Shown here piece by piece: positions 8,676-16,669 of a stretch of 64,000 bases of DNA. This DNA comes from Vreelandella piezotolerans. GTDB lineage: Bacteria > Pseudomonadota > Gammaproteobacteria > Pseudomonadales > Halomonadaceae. How positions within the stretch are numbered: the stretch's first letter is position 1; each line of letters opens with the position of its first letter. The notes beneath the pieces were generated by a model, which saw nothing but the letters and a program-made list of their open reading frames with translations, searched no databases and was not told the DNA's origin. The stretch spans positions 2,604,001 through 2,668,000 of the forward strand of contig NZ_CP048602.1 of the NCBI RefSeq assembly GCF_012427705.1, in the 5' to 3' direction. A program made the translations under genes and the position numbers.

Positions 8676-9962
8676 TTACTGCTCCCGCGCAATGGCGCGG
8701 AAGGCGATATCACGGCGGAATTCGACGCCTTCCCAATGAATCGCGCTAACCCCTCGATACGCCTGCTGCTGAGCCGCCGAGACGCTGTCGCCCAAGGCCG
8801 TGACACACAGCACGCGCCCACCGGCCGTAGTGATCTCACCTTCTGCATTTTGCGCCGTCCCCGCGTGGAAGACCTTGCACTGCGCCCGCTCGGCATCGTC
8901 CAAGCCGTGAATCACGTCGCCTTTACGATAGCTACCGGGATACCCACCCGCGGCCAGCACCACGCCCACGGCGGCACGGGAATCCCACGTACACTGCTTT
9001 CCGGCCAGCTCGCCTTTTGCGCCAGCCAAACAGAGCGCCGCCAAATCGGAGGTAAGACGCATCATGATCGGCTGGGTTTCCGGGTCACCAAATCGGCAGT
9101 TGTACTCGATGACTTTGGGATGGCCTTGCGCATCGATCATCAGCCCCGCATACAGGAAGCCGGTATACGCGTTCCCCTCCCCGGCCATACCGCGCACGGT
9201 GGGGAGAATGACCTGCTCCATGATCCGCGCATCGACGTCGGGCGTGACGACCGGCGCAGGGGAGTAGGCGCCCATGCCGCCCGTGTTGGGGCCCGTGTCG
9301 CCATCGTAGGCGCGCTTGTGATCCTGACTGGTCGCCATCGGAACGACGTTTTCGCCATCTACCATGACGATGAAGCTCGCTTCTTCGCCGTCGAGAAACT
9401 CTTCGATGACGACACGCGCGCCCGCATCACCAAAGGCATTGGCTTCGAGCATATCGCGAATCGCCGCCTCGGCTTCCGCTTCGCTCATGGCCACGATGAC
9501 CCCTTTACCCGCCGCTAAGCCGTCGGCTTTGATCACGATCGGCGCGCCCATCTCAGCCAAATACGCTAGCGCAGGCTCTACGGCCGTAAACGTCTGGTAG
9601 GCCGCGGTGGGAATGTCATGACGGGCCAGAAAGTCCTTGGTGAACGACTTGGAGCCTTCGAGCTGGGCGGCGCGCTGGCTGGGGCCAAAAATCGTCAAAC
9701 CGGCGGCTTGGAAACGGTCGACGACACCTTCGACGAGCGGCGCTTCTGGGCCAACGACGGTCAGGGCAATCTGCTCTTGCTGAGCAAACGCGACCAGTGC
9801 CTCTAGGTCGGTGACACCAATGGCCACATTGGTCAGCTTGGGCTCCGTTGCGGTCCCTGCGTTGCCAGGCGCGACGAAGACTTGCTCGACATCACTGGAC
9901 TGGGCGAGTTTCCACGCCAGGGCATGTTCGCGGCCACCGCCACCGATCATCAAAACTTTCAT
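8676..9962 (-). CDS. purD: Phosphoribosylamine--glycine ligase (GARS)
   Basis: A 428-residue ATP-grasp enzyme of purine biosynthesis, joining phosphoribosylamine and glycine to give GAR. It starts MKVLMIGGGGREHALAWKL, the typical PurD N-terminus. Further marks are VVGPEAPLVEGV, the ATP-grasp region VIKADGLAAGKGVIVA, the DHKRAYDGDTGPNTGGMGAYSP region and YNCRFGDPETQ. Length matches the E. coli enzyme. No purH is seen next to it, which is the usual partner in Gammaproteobacteria; it may lie elsewhere. Confidence 0.97.
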   Translation of the reverse strand: MKVLMIGGGGREHALAWKLAQSSDVEQVFVAPGNAGTATEPKLTNVAIGVTDLEALVAFAQQEQIALTVVGPEAPLVEGVVDRFQAAGLTIFGPSQRAAQLEGSKSFTKDFLARHDIPTAAYQTFTAVEPALAYLAEMGAPIVIKADGLAAGKGVIVAMSEAEAEAAIRDMLEANAFGDAGARVVIEEFLDGEEASFIVMVDGENVVPMATSQDHKRAYDGDTGPNTGGMGAYSPAPVVTPDVDARIMEQVILPTVRGMAGEGNAYTGFLYAGLMIDAQGHPKVIEYNCRFGDPETQPIMMRLTSDLAALCLAGAKGELAGKQCTWDSRAAVGVVLAAGGYPGSYRKGDVIHGLDDAERAQCKVFHAGTAQNAEGEITTAGGRVLCVTALGDSVSAAQQQAYRGVSAIHWEGVEFRRDIAFRAIAREQ

Positions 9963-10029
9963 GGGTATCCTTCTTAAACGGGAGAGCGTCGATGGGCGGC
10001 ATTATGCCACAACGTACCACCCCGTGGCC

Positions 10030-10494
10030 TTAGGAACGCTTGTCCGATGTCTCGTCATCGTCCGTCTGGGTAGGCTGGTTGAGCGCGTTTTGCCAAAACC
10101 GCATGTTCTCTTCGGCCAATTCACGCATGAACTCGATCGGCGAGTGGCGCATGGCCTGCTGCCACTGGGTCTGCATCCGCTTTTGCTGCTCTAGCATTAG
10201 CTGCGTGCCCTGCTCCAAGTAGCGTGCCAGCGGCAGTGGAGAGGACATATCGTACACACGAATCAGCTGCGCCAGCAGGTCATTGGAAAACACTTCGGCT
10301 TCACTATCCGCCTGTTCTTGTTCGATAATGATCGATAGCAGGATGGTGCGCGTTAGATCTTCACCGCTTTTCGCATCTTCGACGCGAAACGGCTCTTCTT
10401 CAATGATCAAACGGCGCAGGTCCTCGAGCGTGACATAACGGCTCTGCTGGGTGTCGTACAACCTGCGGTTGGCATATTTACGAATTACGCGCAC
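10030..10494 (-). CDS. phaR: Polyhydroxyalkanoate synthesis regulator PhaR
   Basis: A 154-residue DNA-binding repressor of PHA granule genes. The N-terminal PHB/PHA accumulation DNA-binding domain is clear (VIRKYANRRLYDTQQSRYVTL), followed by the PHB_acc domain (TRTILLSIIIEQEQ, FSNDLLAQLIRVYD). The C-terminal quarter is Gln-rich and acidic. The start is GTG at 10494, with AAGGAG seven bases upstream. PhaR senses the PHA polymer and releases phasin promoters when granules form. No phasin or PHA synthase gene lies nearby. Its presence implies the organism makes PHA, as Halomonas does. Confidence 0.95.
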   Translation of the reverse strand: MRVIRKYANRRLYDTQQSRYVTLEDLRRLIIEEEPFRVEDAKSGEDLTRTILLSIIIEQEQADSEAEVFSNDLLAQLIRVYDMSSPLPLARYLEQGTQLMLEQQKRMQTQWQQAMRHSPIEFMRELAEENMRFWQNALNQPTQTDDDETSDKRS

Positions 10495-10629
10495 AGCGCA
10501 TCTCCTTAAACGCGATAAAGGCTTTTGTCGCCGTTGCTGCTATTGTGCCTGCAACACGCGCCCATGCAAGCCAGCTTAGCGGATTCGTGGTGTTAAGCAC
10601 GCCTTTCCTTGGACCAATAGACGACGACT

Positions 10630-11340
10630 ATGAATTTGATACTGCTAGACCCAAGCGAGGTCGACGCTCACCACGCGCGCATTACCGATGCGCGGCGCTT
10701 GACCCATTTACACGACGTACACCGTGCCCAACAGGGCGACCGCTTGACGGTGGGCATTCAGGGCGGCGCCATGGGTAAAGCCTCGCTGATAACACTCAGT
10801 CAACACGAAGCGCTCTTTGCGCTGGAGGATCTTTGTGAATCGGCGCCCCCCGCCCTGCCCGTTCACCTCGTGCTGGCCTTGCCGCGCCCCCGTATGTTAG
10901 CGCGAACGCTAGAGCACGTGACGGCGCTGGGCGTCAAAGAGATCACCTTGCTGCATACTAAACGGGTAGAAAAGAGCTATTGGCAATCACCGGAGCTAAG
11001 GGCTGACAAGATTCATCAACATTTAGTGCTGGGCCTCGAGCAAGCACGAGATACCCTGCTGCCCAATGTGACGCTGTGCAAGGGCTTCAAAGCGTTTCTA
11101 GAAGGCCAGCTCCCGCAACTACTGAGCGAACGTCGCGGGCTAGTCGCTCACCCGGGAATGGAAAACGCCTGCCCACGCGACGTGGATGAACCCACTCTGC
11201 TACTGGTCGGTCCTGAAGGTGGTTTCATTCCTTGGGAGGTGGAGCAACTGATTCAGGCAGGCTGCGACGGCATGCACTTGGGACCGCGCATCCTACGCGT
11301 CGAAACAGCCGTCACCGCGCTGCTGTCACGGCTGTTTTGA
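10630..11340 (+). CDS. rsmE: 16S rRNA (uracil(1498)-N3)-methyltransferase
   Basis: A 236-residue SPOUT-class methyltransferase that modifies U1498 of 16S rRNA using S-adenosylmethionine. The N-terminal PUA-like part contains the HHARITDARRLTH region. The C-terminal knotted SAM site shows LLLVGPEGGF and LGPRILRVETAVTALL, the signatures of RsmE. Length is usual. It is divergent from phaR and convergent with the secreted retropepsin-like gene. Its Shine-Dalgarno is weak, but no better start is available. Confidence 0.95.
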   Translation: MNLILLDPSEVDAHHARITDARRLTHLHDVHRAQQGDRLTVGIQGGAMGKASLITLSQHEALFALEDLCESAPPALPVHLVLALPRPRMLARTLEHVTALGVKEITLLHTKRVEKSYWQSPELRADKIHQHLVLGLEQARDTLLPNVTLCKGFKAFLEGQLPQLLSERRGLVAHPGMENACPRDVDEPTLLLVGPEGGFIPWEVEQLIQAGCDGMHLGPRILRVETAVTALLSRLF

Positions 11341-11362
11341 GTGCTACCTGACTAATAAAGGA

Positions 11363-11932
11363 TCAAGACTGGTCGTCTTCTGGGTCGTGGGGAACGTACG
11401 CAGCGTTTTCTCCACACTCGGGTTCCTGTAGAAACGTATTGCGTACGTCCAGCAAGCCCAGGTGGCTGATGGTACGACGCCCCAATAGTAGCGGATAGAT
11501 CATCTCTTCTCGGTCACGCAGGCTAAACTGCTCCTCGTAGATGGTATCCCCCATGCACACGTCCATCAGCACCACCGGGCGCTCGTCACGCCCCCCGGCG
11601 CCGCGCACGGTTTGCTCGCGATAGAGAGGACGCTCGATTTGGTCGCTAAAGGTGTCACCGCTCTCTTGATCTTCCAGCTTCAAACGAAAGCGCACCCACT
11701 CCTCACCCTCTTTCTCGAACATTTCAATGTCTCGGGCATCCAGAGAAGAGGTCAACGCCCCGCTGTCCAGCTTGGCTTTGACCGCGATGCCCCAGGGCTC
11801 GATATAGGCATTTTCGACCCAGCCGAAGACGTTGTCTTGCGTTTGAGCGTCCTCTGCCTGTGCAGTCGCTCCCAACAGTAGCGTGCTGGCCAGCACGCTG
11901 GCACCCCATACTCCTAAGCCAGTTTTTACCAT
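11363..11932 (-). CDS. Secreted retropepsin-like / ATP-dependent zinc protease-family protein
   Basis: A 189-residue protein with a cleavable signal peptide (residues 1-26, cut after ATAQA) followed by a PF05618-type domain. The catalytic-looking motif is AKLDSGALTSSL, the D-S/T-G-A triplet of retropepsin-like aspartic proteases, and the second conserved part is YPLLLGRRTISHLGLLDV. The family is often labelled ATP-dependent zinc protease, although no ATP or zinc site is visible; the RimB type acts with RimK. The signal peptide points to a periplasmic role instead. AAGGA precedes the ATG. Confidence 0.8.
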   Translation of the reverse strand: MVKTGLGVWGASVLASTLLLGATAQAEDAQTQDNVFGWVENAYIEPWGIAVKAKLDSGALTSSLDARDIEMFEKEGEEWVRFRLKLEDQESGDTFSDQIERPLYREQTVRGAGGRDERPVVLMDVCMGDTIYEEQFSLRDREEMIYPLLLGRRTISHLGLLDVRNTFLQEPECGENAAYVPHDPEDDQS

Positions 11933-11969
11933 CTCGACTCATCCTTGGTGAAACATCGACGATTGAACA

Positions 11970-13244
11970 TTAACGTAACCGCTCCAGCAGCGATTGAGTG
12001 GCGAAGCCATCGGGAACGATCCCCTGGTCGCGCTGGAAAGCCCTCAAACCCGCCTGGGTATTCGGCCCCATGATGCCATCCGCGACACCTACCGAGTAAC
12101 CGGCATCGTTCAAGCGCTGCTGGAGCGTTCTGACATCGTCACGCGTCAAAGGTGCCTCATCCCGGGGCCATGACTGCGCGATGCCATCGCGTCCGGCAAT
12201 GGCATCGGCCAGCGTCGCCACGGCTAGTGCATAGCTCGTTGCATTGTTATAGCGCAGAATCGCGCGGAAATTGGGACCAACGATGAACGCAGGGCCACTC
12301 GCCCCAGCCGGGACGATGACCGCAGCGCTATCGAAAGAGGGAAGCTCACCCCGAACGGCACGCACACCTTGTGCAGCCCATTCGGCGCTGCTCTTACGGT
12401 CGGTTTGCGAGTAGTCAAAGTCGTCGGGTAACCTGACCTCAGCACCCCAGGGTTGGCCTGCCTGCCAACCAGCGCGCGCAAGATAGTTCGCCGTCGACGC
12501 CATGACATCGGGAATACTGCCCCAAATATCGCGCCGCCCGTCGTCATCGCCATCCACCGCGTAGGCTTCGAAACTGCTGGGGATAAATTGGGTATGCCCC
12601 ATCGCCCCCGCCCAGGAGCCTTTCATCTGTTCGGCGGCAATGTCCCCTTGGTCGATGATGCGCAGGGCCGCCAGCAGCTCACCCCGGGCGAACTCTCGTC
12701 GGCGGCCATCGTAGGCCAGCGTCGCGAGGGATTCGAGTGTCGAGAAATCGCCAAAATTGCTGCCGTAATTACTCTCCACGCCCCAAATCGCTACGATGAT
12801 CTCGGCGGGGACACCGTAGCGCTGCTGCATCATATGCGCTGTCTCGCGGTGCTGCGCCAGCGTCTCTCGTCCATTGTCGATACGCGTTGGCGACACAGCA
12901 CTATCTAAATATTGCCAAATGGCACGGACGAATTCTGGCTGGTAACGATCTAGCTCGATGACCCGCTCCCGGTAACGAATCCCATCGAACGCCGACGCAA
13001 GCGTGGCCTCACTGATACCTTGGCTGGCGGCATAGCGGCGGAACTCGCCGAGCCACTCATTGAAGTTGCCATAGCGCACCTGCTCTGCGGCGCGGGCGTC
13101 GACTTCCGTCATGAGCTGGGGGCTTGCCGTCACAGCAGGGACGTATAAAGTAACAGCGGCCAACAGTGGCCACAGCAGGTGGCGGCGGGTACGTATCGAA
13201 CCATTACGTTTCAATGACCTGGGGCGTGACGTCATAGTATTCAT
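11970..13244 (-). CDS. mltB: Lytic murein transglycosylase B with peptidoglycan-binding domain
   Basis: A 424-residue periplasmic enzyme that cleaves peptidoglycan glycan strands with formation of a 1,6-anhydro product. After a basic N-terminus and a hydrophobic signal segment (about residues 22-41) comes the SLT domain 2, with catalytic Glu in WGVESNYGSNFG and the GAMGHTQFIPSSF region. A PG_binding_1 domain fills the C-terminus (TLQQRLNDAGYSVGVADGIMGP). No lipobox is present, so it is likely soluble rather than a lipoprotein like E. coli MltB. I chose the ATG at 13244, preceded by AAGGA; the frame stays open upstream into the next gene without support. Confidence 0.9.
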   Translation of the reverse strand: MNTMTSRPRSLKRNGSIRTRRHLLWPLLAAVTLYVPAVTASPQLMTEVDARAAEQVRYGNFNEWLGEFRRYAASQGISEATLASAFDGIRYRERVIELDRYQPEFVRAIWQYLDSAVSPTRIDNGRETLAQHRETAHMMQQRYGVPAEIIVAIWGVESNYGSNFGDFSTLESLATLAYDGRRREFARGELLAALRIIDQGDIAAEQMKGSWAGAMGHTQFIPSSFEAYAVDGDDDGRRDIWGSIPDVMASTANYLARAGWQAGQPWGAEVRLPDDFDYSQTDRKSSAEWAAQGVRAVRGELPSFDSAAVIVPAGASGPAFIVGPNFRAILRYNNATSYALAVATLADAIAGRDGIAQSWPRDEAPLTRDDVRTLQQRLNDAGYSVGVADGIMGPNTQAGLRAFQRDQGIVPDGFATQSLLERLR

Positions 13245-13303
13245 CTCTTGGCAATCCTTAGCGTGAGGCTGATGATGGCTCAGAAATAAACGAGTTACCA
13301 GCC

Positions 13304-13750
13304 TCAGAGAGACAAGCGCCCCAAAACCACAAAATGGAGCATCACCACACTCACCGTTAGCACACAACGCAGGATCAGATACCACTTGGGAAAGCCTTCG
13401 CGCCCTTCCCGGCTAATATCGTAGCCTCCCATCAACAGAAACCCTGCCAACAACACCCAAAGCCCGGTCACCGTGTTGAATAGCAAAGCGGGCCACGCTA
13501 TCAGGCTAGGCACCATGGCCAGTACTAGCCGCCGTACGTTGTTGTCACGGGGCACTTGAAGCGCACTGCCCCAATGAATGCCCCCTAAAAACGACAAAAT
13601 CACGGCGCTGTAGTAAGTAAAGCCATAGATGGCACTGACCTGCCAGACAGGCGGTGCCCACCAAGCGGCGAGGCCGCCACCGATGAACGGCAGCAGACCG
13701 GCCAAGCCTAAGCTCCATGCCAAGCGTTTTTCAGACTCCATTCGCGCCAT
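13304..13750 (-). CDS. DUF3429 integral membrane protein
   Basis: A 148-residue protein with about five hydrophobic segments and the conserved YSAVILSFLGGIHWG stretch of DUF3429 proteins. Function is unknown. The gene starts two bases after the stop of the cryptochrome gene, so it is probably translated from the same message. In several bacteria DUF3429 genes sit near photolyase genes, which would fit here, but I recall that only loosely. Confidence 0.85.
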   Translation of the reverse strand: MARMESEKRLAWSLGLAGLLPFIGGGLAAWWAPPVWQVSAIYGFTYYSAVILSFLGGIHWGSALQVPRDNNVRRLVLAMVPSLIAWPALLFNTVTGLWVLLAGFLLMGGYDISREGREGFPKWYLILRCVLTVSVVMLHFVVLGRLSL

Positions 13751-13752
13751 CG

Positions 13753-15174
13753 TTACTCATCCGTTTCTTCGAATTCGGTAGCAGCAATCAACCAGCGCTG
13801 CCACTCGTCCGGCAACACGCAAGGCTGCTTGAATTGAGAAGGTGCCACACGCCAGGGCTGGTGGCGCTCCAATCCATAAGGCAACGATTCGAGAGCAGGT
13901 AACCAGTAGGCCACGTAAAGCCCTTTCGGGTCGTAGTGGCCTGCCTGCTTCAATACATTGAAGTAGCGATCCTGCCGCGGATCGCGTCCCACTCCGGCAA
14001 TGTAGCGCCAGTTGCCCCAGTTACTGGCCACGTCATAATCGATCAGGCAGTGTTCGAACCACCAAGCCCCTAACCGCCAGTCGACCTGAAGATCTTTGAC
14101 TAAAAAGCTCGCGACGTTTTGTCGAGCCCGATTAGAGATCCAGCCAGTACGCCTGAGTTCGAGCATGGCAGCGTCAATGAAGGGGACACCGGTATCGGCG
14201 TTACGCCACGTATCGAAAGCCGCATTCGCAGCGGGCAGCGAATCACGGCCGAACAGTGACGCACCTTCAAGCTGCGCAGCGCGATGAAAATAGTCGCGCC
14301 ATAAAAGTTCGAAGACGATCCAGTAGCTTGATTCACAGCTACCGAACTCGGCCTCCCACGCTTTTACTTCGTGATTCACTTGGCGGGCTGATAGGCAGCC
14401 ACGGGAAAGCCACGGAGAAAAGCGCGTGGAGAAGTTGGCGCCTAGCAGGCCATTGCGCGTTTTCTTATAAGACTCCGCGCCGTTTTGACGCCATAAGTAG
14501 TGCTGTAAACGATCGTTCGCTGCCGACTCGCCGCCCACGAATACGAACCCCTGACGATTATCGGGTTGCCAAGCGGCGCTGGTTTCACACACCGACCTCA
14601 ACGGTGGGAAACCGCGTGGCGCACCGTCAGGCCAGCCTGGCAGGGTGACCGGCGCGGGTAAGGGAGGCGGTATTTCACACTGTTTTTCTACACTGCGACG
14701 AAACGCGGAAAAACTGGATGGCAACGCGTCCAATTCGAACGGCAGCGCAGCAGCGTCGATCAAATAACCGCTATCTGCACGGTAAAGTCGGCAACTATCG
14801 GGCAAACCGGCAGCCGCGCGAGTGATGTTCTTCGACTCTTCGCATCCTGAGTGTTCAGCCACTCGGACTTCACGCGCATCAAGCGAGGTAGCCAGTTCGA
14901 CGACGACCGCTGCCGGGTCGCCAATGCGCACCAACAGGTCGCTACCTCGGCGCAACAATTCTCCGCGAAGCTCCATCAAGCTTTGCCATAAAAAGCGCAA
15001 ACGCGCTGGTCCTAGCCTAGGCGTCTTTTCACCCGGCACGGCCGCCTGGAGCCAACGCTGGTCGAGCACGTAAAGGCAGAGTAGCTGATGTGGGCAGTGT
15101 TCGAAATGTAATAAGGGGTTGTCGGCGACACGCAGATTATCCTGCAGCCAGACAATGTCAGTCGTGCTGTTCAT
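13753..15174 (-). CDS. DASH-family cryptochrome / deoxyribodipyrimidine photolyase
   Basis: A 473-residue flavoprotein with an N-terminal photolyase alpha/beta domain starting DIVWLQDNLRVADNPLLHF and a C-terminal FAD-binding helical domain. DASH marks are YKKTRNGLLGANFSTRFSPW, ELLWRDYFHRAAQ and ASNWGNWRYIAGVGRDPRQD. DASH enzymes repair cyclobutane pyrimidine dimers mainly in single-stranded DNA and may also sense light. The ATG at 15174 has GAGG upstream and overlaps the end of the DUF2256 gene. A longer open frame to 15390 is only the shadow of that upstream gene. It probably shares a transcript with DUF2256 and DUF3429. Confidence 0.93.
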   Translation of the reverse strand: MNSTTDIVWLQDNLRVADNPLLHFEHCPHQLLCLYVLDQRWLQAAVPGEKTPRLGPARLRFLWQSLMELRGELLRRGSDLLVRIGDPAAVVVELATSLDAREVRVAEHSGCEESKNITRAAAGLPDSCRLYRADSGYLIDAAALPFELDALPSSFSAFRRSVEKQCEIPPPLPAPVTLPGWPDGAPRGFPPLRSVCETSAAWQPDNRQGFVFVGGESAANDRLQHYLWRQNGAESYKKTRNGLLGANFSTRFSPWLSRGCLSARQVNHEVKAWEAEFGSCESSYWIVFELLWRDYFHRAAQLEGASLFGRDSLPAANAAFDTWRNADTGVPFIDAAMLELRRTGWISNRARQNVASFLVKDLQVDWRLGAWWFEHCLIDYDVASNWGNWRYIAGVGRDPRQDRYFNVLKQAGHYDPKGLYVAYWLPALESLPYGLERHQPWRVAPSQFKQPCVLPDEWQRWLIAATEFEETDE

Positions 15175-15335
15175 GCTCTTGCCTCCTCGGCGTGCTGTGC
15201 TGCTTGGCCTCGCGACGGCAACGTTCGCTGCAGAAGCGCACCTCGTCCCAGCAGCGCGCCCATTTTTTTCCGCCAAGTAAATGGGCGCTGGCATTGAACG
15301 CAGTCTTTTTGCGGTAAATCGTGTTTCCGTTTCAT
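15158..15335 (-). pseudogene. DUF2256 gene split by a +1 shift in a poly-A run
   Basis: Reading from the ATG at 15335 gives MKRKHDLPQKDCVQCQRPFT then WRKK, the first half of DUF2256. At a run of seven A (coding strand; T at 15263-15269) the conserved second half WARCWDEVRFCSERCRREAK is found only in the next frame. With six A the whole family pattern of paired cysteines would be continuous and end at 15158 (about 58 residues). As given, the frame continues as an unrelated tail to a TGA at 15171 that overlaps the cryptochrome ATG. DUF2256 is a tiny Cys-rich protein often beside cryptochromes. Causes could be a sequencing error, a true mutation or ribosomal/transcriptional slippage. Confidence 0.8.
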
Positions 15336-15395
15336 CTATCCATCTCGCTGCGTGCTGGCTATGCCACGCTACGCCGTAATACATGGACATAATAA

Positions 15396-15422
15396 CTTAT
15401 ACAGTACAATTATTGTATATAA
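15396..15422. promoter_or_regulatory. Candidate operator/promoter of the DUF2256-cryptochrome unit
   Basis: CTTATAC and GTATATAA flank a 12-base spacer (core TATAC-N12-GTATA at 15398-15419), and a perfect inner repeat TACAA-TTA-TTGTA lies at 15405-15417. On the minus strand the outer arm provides a TATAAG that could be a -10 element, with no good -35, as expected for an activator-dependent promoter. It is about 60 bases upstream of the DUF2256 start and resembles the site before the photolyase at 22767-22796. Confidence 0.5.
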
Positions 15423-15476
15423 ATTGATACCTCGACTTTGCCATAACACGCACCTACCCTCTTTTAAGTCGCGCAT

Positions 15477-15504
15477 AAAAAAAGCCACCCAACCTGGGTG
15501 GCTT
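15477..15504 (-). terminator. Rho-independent terminator of the mrp operon
   Basis: On the minus strand AAGCCACCC and GGGTGGCTT form a 9-base stem with a 5-base loop, followed by seven T. It lies just after the mrpG stop. Confidence 0.88.
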
Positions 15505-15529
15505 CTCTTAATTACGGTGACTCTTAACG

Positions 15530-15934
15530 TTAGTCGGGATCGGTATTGCGAGGGTGGCGCTTCGCGTTTTCTTGCGTCTCCATACCGCTTTTCAGCTCAT
15601 GGGTGAGCGGGTCGTAGTTAGGGCGCAGCTCATCTTTGACCGTGCCGCTCCAAAGCCGAGAACCTACAAAGTAACCGGCTCGGCCAATCACGTGGGCGGC
15701 AATAGGTGCGGTGATCAAAATGAACACGATAATGGCTAACGAACGAGCGACGACCCCTACCTCGGCAAAATGCATGGCCGAGGCCAACATGATCAGAATC
15801 ACACCCAGCGCGGCGGCTTTGGTGGTGGCATGCATGCGTGTCAGTAGATCGGGCAAGCGAAGGAGCCCTACGGCGGCTAGCAGCATAAAACTCGCGCCAA
15901 CCAGCAGCATGGCGCCTTTGATGGCATCAATCAT
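15530..15934 (-). CDS. mrpG: Na+/H+ antiporter subunit G
   Basis: A 134-residue subunit with three transmembrane segments and the PhaG/MnhG/YufB pattern (LLRLPDLLTRMHATTKAAALG). Subunit G is part of the small-subunit cluster (E-F-G) that is needed for assembly of the Mrp complex in the inner membrane. The ATG at 15934 overlaps the mrpF stop by eight bases; the frame is open 13 codons further upstream, but that lies within mrpF. The C-terminal ~35 residues are polar and cytoplasmic, longer than in some homologues. Confidence 0.93.
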   Translation of the reverse strand: MIDAIKGAMLLVGASFMLLAAVGLLRLPDLLTRMHATTKAAALGVILIMLASAMHFAEVGVVARSLAIIVFILITAPIAAHVIGRAGYFVGSRLWSGTVKDELRPNYDPLTHELKSGMETQENAKRHPRNTDPD

Positions 15935-16196
15935 CCCGAGGCCCTCCCCGTTCCAAGAAGCGTGCAAAGCCAATCGCGGCCAAAAACCCCATCAACGCAA
16001 TGACGATGGCCGCATCCAAAAAGCTGGAGACGCCCGATTGAATGGCATACACACCGACCAACCCCACGACCGTCGTCGAGAACAGTTCTAGGGCCACTAC
16101 GCGATCTGGCAGACTAGGTCCACGCACCACGCGAACGAAGGTCAGCACGAGCGCCAAGCCCATGATCACCTGACTAATTAAAATCACGGTTTCCAT
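15927..16196 (-). CDS. mrpF: Na+/H+ antiporter subunit F
   Basis: An 89-residue subunit with three hydrophobic segments and the RVVRGPSLPDRVVALELF motif of MnhF/PhaF proteins. It works within the small-subunit module of the Mrp antiporter. Its ATG overlaps the mrpE stop by one base (TAATG) and its stop overlaps the mrpG start, so translation is coupled along the operon. Confidence 0.94.
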   Translation of the reverse strand: METVILISQVIMGLALVLTFVRVVRGPSLPDRVVALELFSTTVVGLVGVYAIQSGVSSFLDAAIVIALMGFLAAIGFARFLERGGPRDD

Positions 16197-16669
16197 TAAC
16201 GAAATAACTCCAGTGCCCTGTGTTCCATCTCTTTCAAATTGCGCCGAAGCTCCTCTTCGTCGTCCAGGAACATCGCATGGATATACAACACTTTACGGTC
16301 ATCGGACACGTCTAGGCTCAGGGTACCCGGTGTGAGCGAAATCAAATTCGCCACCAGGGTGATCTCCATTTCGGTGCGTGCCGACAGCGGTAAGGCAATG
16401 ACCCCCGGCTGCATGTGCCAAGGCGGCGTCAGGATATCGAATGCCACGCGTAAGTTGGCCTGAACCAACTCTTTGATGAAAAAGCCGAGAAAGCCGATGA
16501 AGCGCGGCACACGAGCAGGATAGCCTTTCAACCCATCGACTTGAGGCTCGATCAGCAGCAACGCGATATAGCCAAAAATCATCCCTACCAACAAATTCAA
16601 CCCGGAGAAGTCGCCGCTCAGCAGCACCCAGGCCAAACCAAGCAAGAGGTTCCAAATGGCGCCTGTCAT
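16196..16669 (-). CDS. mrpE: Na+/H+ antiporter subunit E
   Basis: A 157-residue protein with hydrophobic N-terminal segments and a soluble C-terminal part (LVANLISLTPGTLSLDVSDD, LYIHAMFLDDEEELRRNLKE) typical of MnhE/PhaE. It bridges the large and small subunits of the antiporter. The ATG overlaps the mrpD stop by four bases (ATGA). Confidence 0.94.
   Translation of the reverse strand: MTGAIWNLLLGLAWVLLSGDFSGLNLLVGMIFGYIALLLIEPQVDGLKGYPARVPRFIGFLGFFIKELVQANLRVAFDILTPPWHMQPGVIALPLSARTEMEITLVANLISLTPGTLSLDVSDDRKVLYIHAMFLDDEEELRRNLKEMEHRALELFR

Noticed and set aside
8736..9518. A 260-codon plus-strand open frame
   Set aside because: It is antisense to purD and shows only His/Arg/Gly-rich sequence of the kind made by reverse reading.
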